Under the pieces are notes generated by a model, which was given only the letters and a program-made list of their open reading frames with translations, was not told the origin of the DNA and made no database searches. A stretch of DNA of 64,000 nucleotides from contig CAAGIS010000084.1 in assembly GCA_900769985.1 (NCBI GenBank), positions 12,795 to 76,794 of the forward strand, written 5' to 3'. Shown piece after piece: positions 51,448-59,777 of the stretch. This DNA comes from Spirochaetia bacterium (GTDB lineage Bacteria > Spirochaetota > Spirochaetia > Treponematales > Treponemataceae). How positions within the stretch are numbered: the first letter of the stretch is position 1; the number at the start of each line of letters is the position of its first letter. Both the position numbers and the translations under genes were made by a program.

Positions 51448-53094
51448 TTATTTGATTTTGATAACCATAAGGGACTGGTCATCATGTTGTGCCGTAGCAC
51501 CGCAAAAGTTTTTTAAATCATTCTTTATTTTATTAGCTATTTCTTTGCCATCTAAAGAATGACACTTTTTAATTACCTGTTCAAGATTTTGTCTGGAATA
51601 CTGATGTCCGTCGCTATTTAAAGCTTCGAGTAAACCATCTGTACAGGTAATAACAATATCACCAGAATTAACTGATATATTATTATCGGCATATTCTGTA
51701 TTTTTTTCAACACCAACAGGCTCTTGAGAACCAGAAATTTCTTTAAAAGTTTCAGTCTGACTGCTATAAATGAAAATCGGGTTAGTTCCTCCTGATGCAA
51801 ATTGAATTTTGCTGTTTACGCTGTCGTAAATCAAAAGGGCAACACTTGCAAAATGGTCAACAGTATTGTTCTCAGAAGAAATACCCCTGTTTGCCCAGCT
51901 TAAAATTGTGCCTGCAGACTGAGTCGTATTGATTATGAGTCGGAGCATAGCCCTCAACTGTAACATAATGCTCATTGAATTCAAACTCTTCCCTGTAACG
52001 TCTGCCATTACAAATGAAATCCTGTCCTTTCTCGAAACCATTACATCGTAATAGTCGCCGCATATATTTTCGGCAGGATTAAAGACAGTTCCAATTGAAA
52101 TACTAGGAATTGCCGGCAATTTTGCAGGAATAAGAGATTTTTGAATATTATTTGCGATTTCACCTTCTTTTGCAAGGCTGAATCTTTCTACAATTTCATT
52201 GTGAATTGAAGTTGACTTAACGGCAGCTGCAACAAACTCCCCGAGTCGTTTTGCACAGTCAAATTCTGCATCCGTAAAAGCACCGTTTTCAAAGTTCTTT
52301 GAAAGAGCCATTACACCGATTGCACTATCGTTTACGCAAAGCGGAACAAAAATATATGCGCCGCATTTTAAGAAATCTTCGTCGCCGTTTTTAACAATGC
52401 GTGAATCTTTATCAGGTTCATTTATAAGCACAGGCTGCCTGTTTTCCAGTACAGAACCGAAAATATTGTCTTTCAAAGGGAACTGCATATAGCGCATGTT
52501 CATTTCGACGCGCTGCTGCTTGTGCGGAATATTGTCAGGCAATTGATAAGGCGGAATAAAAGTTCCCGTAAGGTTTTTTACGTTGAGAAGGTCTTCAAAG
52601 TCATCAAGGATAACTGTCAATGCACCATCTGCATGCGTAAGTTCAATTATTTTTTTACCAAAACTTTCAAGAAGCGGAGGCAACCCCTGCGGATTGTTGA
52701 AAGATTCTGCCATTGTATAAATAAACTGTCTGTTTACGTCAAGCAGAGATATGTCTTCGTCCTGATATACGATGTTCAGGCGTTTTTGAGTTACTGTGTT
52801 AACAGCATTTGCCGTTCCTTTTGCATTGCGTTCTTCCTGTTTTTGAATTCCTTTTAGAACTGCATATGGAACCATAAGCAGAGCAGCAATCAGCAGCGTA
52901 AAATACAGGTAGAGAGGTTCTTTCATAATGGCGGTAAATACCATTCCTGCCATTAAGGCTAAAAGTGCAAAAAAGAAGACAAAACTTACTTTTGCAGTTT
53001 TTCTGACCATTATGACAATAAGGAATATAAAGACTAAAAGTGTTAATGCTGCGGCAACTAGCAAAGGTATATATGCGAATGCACTGTCAATCAA
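51448..53094 (-). CDS. Membrane GAF-PP2C phosphatase (RsbU-like)
   Basis: This 548-residue protein has two N-terminal membrane hairpins (about 8-70), a coiled linker, a GAF domain (about 115-270; GADGALTVILDDFED...FVPLCVNDSAIGVMALSKNFENGAFTDAE) and a PP2C/SpoIIE phosphatase domain (about 320-545). The latter has the metal-binding ENICGDYYDVMVSRKDRISFVMADVTGKS, GGTNPIFIYS and DIVITCTDGLLEALN motifs. It should dephosphorylate the STAS partner in response to a GAF- or membrane-sensed signal. TTG 53094 is chosen because GGGAG lies about 10 bases upstream; the frame to 53250 is not supported. Confidence 0.88.
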   Translation of the reverse strand: MIDSAFAYIPLLVAAALTLLVFIFLIVIMVRKTAKVSFVFFFALLALMAGMVFTAIMKEPLYLYFTLLIAALLMVPYAVLKGIQKQEERNAKGTANAVNTVTQKRLNIVYQDEDISLLDVNRQFIYTMAESFNNPQGLPPLLESFGKKIIELTHADGALTVILDDFEDLLNVKNLTGTFIPPYQLPDNIPHKQQRVEMNMRYMQFPLKDNIFGSVLENRQPVLINEPDKDSRIVKNGDEDFLKCGAYIFVPLCVNDSAIGVMALSKNFENGAFTDAEFDCAKRLGEFVAAAVKSTSIHNEIVERFSLAKEGEIANNIQKSLIPAKLPAIPSISIGTVFNPAENICGDYYDVMVSRKDRISFVMADVTGKSLNSMSIMLQLRAMLRLIINTTQSAGTILSWANRGISSENNTVDHFASVALLIYDSVNSKIQFASGGTNPIFIYSSQTETFKEISGSQEPVGVEKNTEYADNNISVNSGDIVITCTDGLLEALNSDGHQYSRQNLEQVIKKCHSLDGKEIANKIKNDLKNFCGATAQHDDQSLMVIKIK

Positions 53095-53182
53095 TTTATT
53101 TTTACTCCCATAAAAAATACTTATATAGATTTTATCATAACAAATTATAGCCGTCAAGAAATACTTTTTTTGTGCTGAAGTT

Positions 53183-54151
53183 TTATTGCATTGTGCTGTC
53201 GCCTGAATTATTGCTGTCAGCAGTTCTTGCAGAATCAATATTATGTGCAAGTAGCAGTTTTTTGACGTTGTTTATGATTCTGTGAACAAATCCTTTTCCG
53301 TAAGTTCTCGTAAAGTCTTCTGCCATTAAATCTATCGGATAGCTTTCTCCGAATTTCTTTTTTAAATCGTCCCAGTATTTTATCATCCATACGTAAAGGT
53401 CGCTTATAGTTCTATGCTTAAATTTGCGCATTATTCTAGCATCGTTTATGACTTGAACTACAGGCATGTAAACTGTATTGAACCAGGACAAAACTGCGTC
53501 ATTCATTGAAATTTCTGTTTTCTGGTTCATGTTTATGTAATATTTATGAGTTAAAATATGATTATAGATTACGTCATATTGTCCGGCAGTCGTAAAATCA
53601 AGGCACCAGTAATCTGTAATGTCTCCAAAATTGGTTTCTGAATAAAAAACTCTTTTTTCGTAATTTATAATTTGTGATAAAAGGTATTTCATAGAATTGC
53701 CGGGTTTCAGCTTTATTTCGCTCTGGAGACTTACGACTTCTGCATCGATAAATTCAATTCCTCGTGCTTTTGCAACTGAAATACGGTGGTTTCCGTCTCG
53801 GGCAAAATACAGACCGCCGAGTTCATATAAAGTAACGGGCGGAAGCGTAATGTTCTGCAGATGAGCTTTGTCAATGCTTTCCCAACGTGCTTTTAAGTGC
53901 GTATTTTTCGGGAAAAACTGGTTGTCAAAATCCTTGTACCGGCCTTCGCTTCCGACGATTAATTTTACAGGAACTGTCTGCATTCCTTTGTAAGTTTCGT
54001 TATTTGGTTTTAAAATTTTCTTTAAGTCTGAAAAAGAAATTAAACTTGCTTCTTCTGGAGTAAGAAAATGCTGGATTTCATTTATTAAGGCTTTGTTTCT
54101 TGCTTTTGAAAAATCATCATCAGTTTGTTCACTAAAAGATAATGTTCTCAT
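53183..54151 (-). CDS. ParB/Srx-fold protein of unknown function
   Basis: This 322-residue protein has a ParB/sulfiredoxin-like N-terminal half. VPVKLIVGSEGRYKDFDNQFFPKN leads to LPPVTLYELGGLYFARDGNHRISVAKARGIEFIDAEVV; the DGNHR motif is the ParB-family nucleotide-binding signature (D-G-x-H-R). The C-terminal half (about 165-300) is unassigned and Trp/Tyr-rich, and the last 15 residues are low complexity. It is not near parA or an origin, so a partition role is unlikely. It lies in a run with a metallophosphoesterase and a TPR protein (20-bp gap upstream). Confidence 0.75.
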   Translation of the reverse strand: MRTLSFSEQTDDDFSKARNKALINEIQHFLTPEEASLISFSDLKKILKPNNETYKGMQTVPVKLIVGSEGRYKDFDNQFFPKNTHLKARWESIDKAHLQNITLPPVTLYELGGLYFARDGNHRISVAKARGIEFIDAEVVSLQSEIKLKPGNSMKYLLSQIINYEKRVFYSETNFGDITDYWCLDFTTAGQYDVIYNHILTHKYYINMNQKTEISMNDAVLSWFNTVYMPVVQVINDARIMRKFKHRTISDLYVWMIKYWDDLKKKFGESYPIDLMAEDFTRTYGKGFVHRIINNVKKLLLAHNIDSARTADSNNSGDSTMQ

Positions 54152-54171
54152 AGAAATTTCTCCTGTTTTGT

Positions 54172-54903
54172 TTAGTCTGTAATAATTTGAATTTCTGATA
54201 AGTCCGTAACTGGAAGGTCAATTACATAATGACCATACGCATTTACAACAATAGTATTTTCGTAAACAGAGATTCTCGGTTCACTCTGGTCATACAGGTG
54301 AATATGACCGTGAACCATATAAGTCGGCTTATATTTTTTTATGAATTTATTAAAGCATTTAAATCCTTTGTGACAATTGTCCTCATGGTCATGAATATGG
54401 CGCGGCGTTGCATGCGTTAAAAAAATGTCAAGATAACGACCGTATTTCAGTTTGTTATATAGAAGTTTCGGAATCATTTTTAAAAGCTTCATTTTCATCT
54501 GTTTTTCGGTATACTGGCATAACCCGTGGTTGTAATCCCGTGAACCTGAGATTCCTGCAATTAAAAGAGGAGTAGGTTTTGTTTTGTCAGGGGGATTCCA
54601 CAAGAGGTCATGAGCTGTAATTACTTTAAAGCCTGCATAATATGCTCCGACATAATGTTCTTCTGCATTGCAGATGTTGTCATGTGTTTTCGGAATGTCT
54701 GTATGATAATATTTGTATTCCTGCAGATTATGATTTCCAAACACAAAATATGTCGGTTTGTTCAGCGTACTTACAATAAAATCTATGTAGTCCATCGGAA
54801 GGTCGCCTGCGCATAAAACACAGTCTATTTCACAGAACAGCTCTTTGATTGCGTAATTATAAATGAAAGGATCTACTTGATCTGAAACTATAAGTATTTT
54901 CAT
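54172..54903 (-). CDS. Calcineurin-like metallophosphoesterase
   Basis: This 243-residue protein has the metallophosphoesterase motif set: MKILIVSDQVD (DxH is D-Q-V here), VLCAGDLP (GD), VFGNHNLQEY (GNH), FLTHATPRHIHDHED and MVHGHIHLYD (GHxH). The first motif lacks the usual His, which is a common variant in this superfamily. The substrate is unknown. It is 5 bp after the TPR/Mrr-like gene and 20 bp before the ParB-like gene, so the three are probably one transcript. Confidence 0.88.
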   Translation of the reverse strand: MKILIVSDQVDPFIYNYAIKELFCEIDCVLCAGDLPMDYIDFIVSTLNKPTYFVFGNHNLQEYKYYHTDIPKTHDNICNAEEHYVGAYYAGFKVITAHDLLWNPPDKTKPTPLLIAGISGSRDYNHGLCQYTEKQMKMKLLKMIPKLLYNKLKYGRYLDIFLTHATPRHIHDHEDNCHKGFKCFNKFIKKYKPTYMVHGHIHLYDQSEPRISVYENTIVVNAYGHYVIDLPVTDLSEIQIITD

Positions 54904-54908
54904 TTGTG

Positions 54909-56276
54909 TTACTTCACGGCTTTATCAAGAAGCTTTTCAAGGCTTTCTTTGTTTACAAGTTCGCACGGTCTGTTTTCTGCGGCTGCAACTGCACTTCTGG
55001 TAAATCCAGAACTTGAACAGATAAATGCCTTTGAACAGTTCTGCGATTTTATTTCGTCAAGTGTTTTTCTGACGATAAAGTCTTCCAGAGGGTCTGTTTC
55101 CCTAAAGAATTTTATTAAAAATGCCTGTTTTCTGATGCTTCTCCAGTCTGCATCTTTTGCTTCCGTTGCAAGAATCTGACAGCCCCATTTCTGCATCGTA
55201 ATCTGCTGCGGTTCAAGTTTTATTCCTGCAATGCATGCGTTTTTGCATATCTGGACAAAATTTTCTTCTGAACTTGTCAGGTATTCTTTTAAACTGTCAT
55301 TTGCTTGTAAGTCTTTGTACTCAGAAAGTTTTGCAGCGACATCCCTGAATGAATGATTTTTTGCATAAATCAATTCCCACTGTTCAATGGCTTTTTCGAT
55401 TTTGCGTGTTTTTTCGTAACAGCTTGCAAGAAAATATCTTGCATAGATCGTTTCCTGTTTTTCTGAATCTTTGACAGAAGAAATTGCACGTTCAAAACAG
55501 TTGATTGCATTGTCGATACTGTTTCCTGCCATATAACATGTTCCGCATTCTATAAGGGCTTTCTGACGGAACTCTGAATCTCTTTGGGCTTTTTCAAATG
55601 CCTTTACGGCTCCAGGAAAATCTTTGTTTTCTTTTAATATTTTTCCAAGATAATAGTAAGATGAGAAAGTTTCTGGGCTTAACGAAATTGCAAGGTCAAT
55701 TTCTTTTTTTGCTTCCTGAAACTGTTTTGCCCTAAAAAGCAGAAGTCCCATTGCTGCGTGTGCCTTTACATGGCGTTTATTCAGCTTGATTGTCTTGTCA
55801 TAAAAGCCTAGTGCTGCTTCTGACTTTCCTTTTGTTTCGTAAATCCGTGCGACATTGTAAAAATTCTCTGCATCACGCGGATTTAATTTTGTAAGCAGAA
55901 GATACTGTTTGAGCGCTTCGTCAGGCTGATTGAATTTTGTATAAAGAGGAGCAATTTCCTGCCGGAATTCCAGTTCTGAGAGATTTGCATCAAAGACAGC
56001 ATGCTGGTCGACATATTTAAGTTCCATTAGTGCAAGTTCACTTTTCTTGTCTTTTAAATATGCTTTTCCAAGATAATAATGTGCAAGATAATTCTGAGGA
56101 TCTTTTTGAATGATTGCTTTTGCATTTTTTATTGCAGATGAAATTTTGCCCTGTTTAATCAGTTTCTGCAGGGTTTCTATCTTTTTTGGAGATACGACAG
56201 ACTTTACCACAAAAAACAATAACAGAAAAACTGCTGCTGCAAGTACAAAAATCAGAATAATTGAACCGATATTCAT
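54909..56276 (-). CDS. Membrane TPR protein with C-terminal Mrr-like nuclease-fold domain
   Basis: This 455-residue protein has an N-terminal membrane helix (about 4-26, IGSIILIFVLAAAVFLLLFFVV), a TPR superhelix (about 33-315, for example LAHYYLGKAYLKDKKSELALMELKY) and a C-terminal domain of about 120 residues resembling the Mrr/restriction-endonuclease-like fold. Within it, QAFLIKFFRETDPLEDFIV corresponds to the QxK strand and KAFICSSSGFTRSAVAAAENRPCELVNKESLEKLL to the TxxFTxxA...LIDxxxL tail. The acidic catalytic residues are not obvious. Start ATG 56276 has a GGGGAG site upstream. Confidence 0.8.
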   Translation of the reverse strand: MNIGSIILIFVLAAAVFLLLFFVVKSVVSPKKIETLQKLIKQGKISSAIKNAKAIIQKDPQNYLAHYYLGKAYLKDKKSELALMELKYVDQHAVFDANLSELEFRQEIAPLYTKFNQPDEALKQYLLLTKLNPRDAENFYNVARIYETKGKSEAALGFYDKTIKLNKRHVKAHAAMGLLLFRAKQFQEAKKEIDLAISLSPETFSSYYYLGKILKENKDFPGAVKAFEKAQRDSEFRQKALIECGTCYMAGNSIDNAINCFERAISSVKDSEKQETIYARYFLASCYEKTRKIEKAIEQWELIYAKNHSFRDVAAKLSEYKDLQANDSLKEYLTSSEENFVQICKNACIAGIKLEPQQITMQKWGCQILATEAKDADWRSIRKQAFLIKFFRETDPLEDFIVRKTLDEIKSQNCSKAFICSSSGFTRSAVAAAENRPCELVNKESLEKLLDKAVK

Positions 56277-56341
56277 TATAACTCCCCAGCGTTATTTAAC
56301 TTATTGACAATGTATTGAAAGAAAAAAATATTTATGAGATT

Positions 56342-57127
56342 ATGTCATATATGAAAGGTTTTTACAAGAGATTTATAATTTCTGTTCTTTTTGTATGTAA
56401 TTCATTCTCTATAAATGCTCAGCAAATGTCGCCGGGCATAAAGAGTTTTGTTCAGAATGACCCTGCATCAGCGATTCCACTTCTGGAAAAAGAATTGCAG
56501 TCAGTACCTTCTTCTCTTGATGTCTATAATTATCTGGGATTGGCATATTCTCAAACAGGCAATTATTCAAAGGCTGCCGAAGTTTTTGAAAAAGGAATTT
56601 CAGTTCCAGGAACTAATAAAAAAGTGCTGTATTACAATCTTGCAAATGCCTGCTATAAGCTTGAAGATTATCAAAAAGCCGTTGATTCCTATTCAATGTC
56701 TATTGTTGCTGATTCTTCTTTTGCAGAACCGTATCTTAACCGTGCAAATGCATATTTAAAAATGAACGATATCGACAAATGTATTTCTGATTACGTCAGG
56801 TATCTTGAGTTAAAGCCTGATGATCCGCAGGAACCTAAAATCCGCCGGCTTCTTGTTCTTTTAAACGAAGAAAAAGAAATCCGCCTTGCAGAACAGAAAC
56901 GTAAGGAAGAAGAAGCCCTGCGATTAAAGCAGGAAGAAGAACGTCTTGCACAGGCAAAAGCCGAGCAGGAACGCCTTGCAGAACAGAAACGGCTTGAAGA
57001 AGAAGCCCGCCGTAAAAAACTTCTTGAAGATGTAGCAAATTCTTTAAAGCAGTCATCTGATACGACTAATATTACTGCCGGCGCTGAAGAAGTTTTAAAT
57101 TATTATGATGAATCTGAAATTGACTGA
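56342..57127 (+). CDS. Exported TPR protein with charged coiled-coil tail
   Basis: This 261-residue protein has a signal peptide (MKGFYKRFIISVLFVCNSFSINA), about three TPR units (DVYNYLGLAYSQTGNYSKAAEVFEKGIS; VLYYNLANACYKLEDYQKAVDSYSMSI; PYLNRANAYLKMNDIDKCISDYVRYLELKPDD) and a Glu/Arg/Lys/Gln coiled coil (about 180-235). This layout resembles TPR proteins of the BatE/Tol-accessory type, but no Bat operon is here. ATG 56351 is an alternative start three codons on. It is divergent from the Mrr-like TPR gene. Confidence 0.8.
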   Translation: MSYMKGFYKRFIISVLFVCNSFSINAQQMSPGIKSFVQNDPASAIPLLEKELQSVPSSLDVYNYLGLAYSQTGNYSKAAEVFEKGISVPGTNKKVLYYNLANACYKLEDYQKAVDSYSMSIVADSSFAEPYLNRANAYLKMNDIDKCISDYVRYLELKPDDPQEPKIRRLLVLLNEEKEIRLAEQKRKEEEALRLKQEEERLAQAKAEQERLAEQKRLEEEARRKKLLEDVANSLKQSSDTTNITAGAEEVLNYYDESEID

Positions 57128-57163
57128 AAAAAATTATAAAATCGTTATTAAGAGGTGAGGGAA

Positions 57164-59683
57164 ATGCCACGAACAAAAAAGTCAGAACTTGAAAATAGCC
57201 CTGAAAAAAAAGCAGCTTCTAAAACTGCATCTAAAACAAGTCAAAAAAAAGCGCCTGCAAAAAAGCCTGCTGAAAAAAAGTCAGTAATAAAAACTGAGTC
57301 CCCAAAACGCAGTACAAAAAAAACTGCTTCAAAAACTTCTGCTAGAACTGCAAAAACTTCTGTTTCTGCATCTGCAAAATCAAAGCCGAAAACCATAACT
57401 AAAAAAACTCCTTCAAAACCATCTGCTTCAACGCAGGAAACTAAAGCAGTTCAGACTGCTAAAGCAGTCAAGACACCTAAAGCAATCACGACAGCTAAAG
57501 CTGTCCAAGAAGAAAACCTTGATTTTCAGATTGAACAGCGCAACAAAGAAATTGCTGCCTTACTAAAAGATTATTCAACAGAAGCCGAAATCTCTGAAAA
57601 GCCTGCAGAAAAAAAGCCCGGCATACAGAATTCAGCATTTTTTAAAAAATATTTTAAAATTGCCGCCTCCGTTCTTGTTCTTATCATAATCCTTTTGCTT
57701 GTCATTGGCAGATGTTCAAATTCAGGCGGAAATGCTTTTGAAAAAGAAAGGCAGAATACGATTTCACTTGTAAAAAAATATATGGACAAAGGTCAGTATG
57801 AACCTGCAATGGATTTGCTGAACGGTCTGCTTATAAAAAATGCAGATGACGAAGAAGTGCAGGAATTGCTTGACAGATTAATTGAACTTAAAGCAATTAA
57901 AGATGCAGAAAATTCTGCAATGGCAAACGGAATGTCAAACGGCTCTGTTCCGTACGACATAAATATTGACACGAACGGAATTACAAATGCTTTCCGTGAT
58001 TCAATCGATTCTATGAGCAAGGAACTTTCTGCGGCAAACGAGGCAAATGCAAAGAACCAGGAAGTAATAAACAGACTTCTTGAAGCTCAGCGTCAGGAGG
58101 AACTTGAACGCCAGAGCCAGAAAAAAGCTCTCGAAGAACAGAAAGCAAAAGAAGCAGCAATTCAAAAAGCTCAGGAAGAAGAACTTGCAAGGCAGAACAA
58201 AAAAAATGCCGAAAAGATTGAAAAAATCAATGAACTTATTACGCTCGGAAATGCCAGCCTTAATACAGGCAAAAATGATGATGCAATAAAAAAGTACGAA
58301 GAGGCAGTAAAACTTCTTCCTCTTGATCAGGGAGAACCAAAATTTTCTGCTTCAAAATATTCAGAAATTGCTTCAAATTTATATGATGCAGCAGAAAGGG
58401 AAAATAATCCTGAAGTAAAGAATTTTCTTATGCAGAAAGCTGTTTCTTATGCGCAGAAAGCAATTGACAAAGATTCCGGCAATGCAAAATCACATTTCAT
58501 TCTTGCAATGAATGCAGAAAAAAACAAAGATTCCCAGACTGCAGAAAGAGAACTTGAACTTGCCGTAAAAAATGATTCTGGCAATTATTTGTATTATTAT
58601 TATCTTGGTCGCCGCCAGTATCTTAATAAAAAATATTCAGAAGCAAGGACTTCATTTATTTCTTCAATAAAATTAAAAAGCGATTTTGATTCTTCTCATT
58701 ATAATCTTGGAATAACATGCAAAAAATTAAATCTTTCGCAGGAAGCTCTTTCATCTTTTAGAAAAGCCTACAGCGTAAATCCGCAGCATGCAAAAGCTTA
58801 TCTTGAAGAAGCAAGAATTCTGGACAGTGTTTATGCAAATTCTGACGGCGCAATAAAGGCATATAATAAAGTTCTTGAAATTGAACCTGACAATATGCCT
58901 GCATTAAAAGAATGTGGTTCTGTATATGCTAAAGCCGATAACTATGTAAAAGCAGAATCTTATTTCCGTCGTGCAGTTGCAAAAACAGGAAGCAAGGCAG
59001 ACCCTATGCTTTATTTTAATCTGTCTACAGTGCTTTACAATCAGAATAAAATTCAGGATGCAGAAAAATATGCCCTTGAAGCATATAATTCAAAAGACAT
59101 GCTGAACTCAAATTCTGAAAAGGCAAAAATCGTTTACAACTACGCCCTGATTGTCGGAACTGCCGGAAATCAGAATAAGTCAATCGAACTGTATAACGAA
59201 GTATTAAAGCTTAATCCTTCTCATACAAAAGCAAAAATTAATCTCGGTATTATGTTTATGGAAATGACACCGCCTGAAACAGATACTGCCTTGCTGTTTT
59301 TAACACAGGCATATAAAGAGGACGATAAGAATTTTGAAGTAAACAACAATCTCGGAAATGCGTACCTTTTAAAAAAAGAATATAAAGATGCCGTAAATTA
59401 CTATTTAAAAGCTTCAAAAATAAATCCGAAAGATGTCGAAGTAAAGCAGAATCTTGCAAAGGCTTATGCAGAATCAGGACAGTTTGACAATGCAAAAGTA
59501 ACGTATGAAGACGTTATTGCCCAAAGTCCTGACAGTTTTGACACTTATATAGAACTTGCAAAAGTCTGCATCGCATTAAAGGACAATTCAAGTGCAGAAG
59601 GATATCTTACAGCGCTCCAGACAAAAAAGCCTGAATATAAAGCAAGCGAAGTAAAATCCCTGCTTGCAGCCATAAAAAATTAA
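57164..59683 (+). CDS. Large TPR protein with basic cytoplasmic tail and one membrane helix
   Basis: This 839-residue protein has a Lys/Ala/Ser/Thr-rich N-terminus (1-110) like a histone-H1 tail, with SPKR and TPSKPS motifs. A membrane helix at about 165-185 (IAASVLVLIIILLLVIG) is followed by a Gln/Glu coiled coil (about 285-345) and roughly ten TPR units to the C-terminus (for example YYYYLGRRQYLNKKYSEARTSFISSIKL; VNNNLGNAYLLKKEYKDAVNYYLKASKI). It resembles membrane scaffolds with cytoplasmic basic and periplasmic TPR parts. ATG 57164 follows GAGGTGAGGG; GTG 57155 lies inside that site. Confidence 0.85.
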   Translation: MPRTKKSELENSPEKKAASKTASKTSQKKAPAKKPAEKKSVIKTESPKRSTKKTASKTSARTAKTSVSASAKSKPKTITKKTPSKPSASTQETKAVQTAKAVKTPKAITTAKAVQEENLDFQIEQRNKEIAALLKDYSTEAEISEKPAEKKPGIQNSAFFKKYFKIAASVLVLIIILLLVIGRCSNSGGNAFEKERQNTISLVKKYMDKGQYEPAMDLLNGLLIKNADDEEVQELLDRLIELKAIKDAENSAMANGMSNGSVPYDINIDTNGITNAFRDSIDSMSKELSAANEANAKNQEVINRLLEAQRQEELERQSQKKALEEQKAKEAAIQKAQEEELARQNKKNAEKIEKINELITLGNASLNTGKNDDAIKKYEEAVKLLPLDQGEPKFSASKYSEIASNLYDAAERENNPEVKNFLMQKAVSYAQKAIDKDSGNAKSHFILAMNAEKNKDSQTAERELELAVKNDSGNYLYYYYLGRRQYLNKKYSEARTSFISSIKLKSDFDSSHYNLGITCKKLNLSQEALSSFRKAYSVNPQHAKAYLEEARILDSVYANSDGAIKAYNKVLEIEPDNMPALKECGSVYAKADNYVKAESYFRRAVAKTGSKADPMLYFNLSTVLYNQNKIQDAEKYALEAYNSKDMLNSNSEKAKIVYNYALIVGTAGNQNKSIELYNEVLKLNPSHTKAKINLGIMFMEMTPPETDTALLFLTQAYKEDDKNFEVNNNLGNAYLLKKEYKDAVNYYLKASKINPKDVEVKQNLAKAYAESGQFDNAKVTYEDVIAQSPDSFDTYIELAKVCIALKDNSSAEGYLTALQTKKPEYKASEVKSLLAAIKN

Positions 59684-59728
59684 ATAAACGTCATTCTGAC
59701 GAAAGTTTATCTGGCATGGAGTATAGAT

Positions 59729-59777
59729 AAAAAAATCCCTGCAGTTTATTTTGATCATGCTGCAGGGATTTTTTTTT
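59729..59777. terminator. Bidirectional terminator, TPR gene / guaA
   Basis: AAAAAAATCCCTGCAG (59729-59744) pairs with CTGCAGGGATTTTTTT (59760-59775). A and T runs on both sides make it work in both directions, and it abuts the end of guaA at 59776. Confidence 0.88.
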
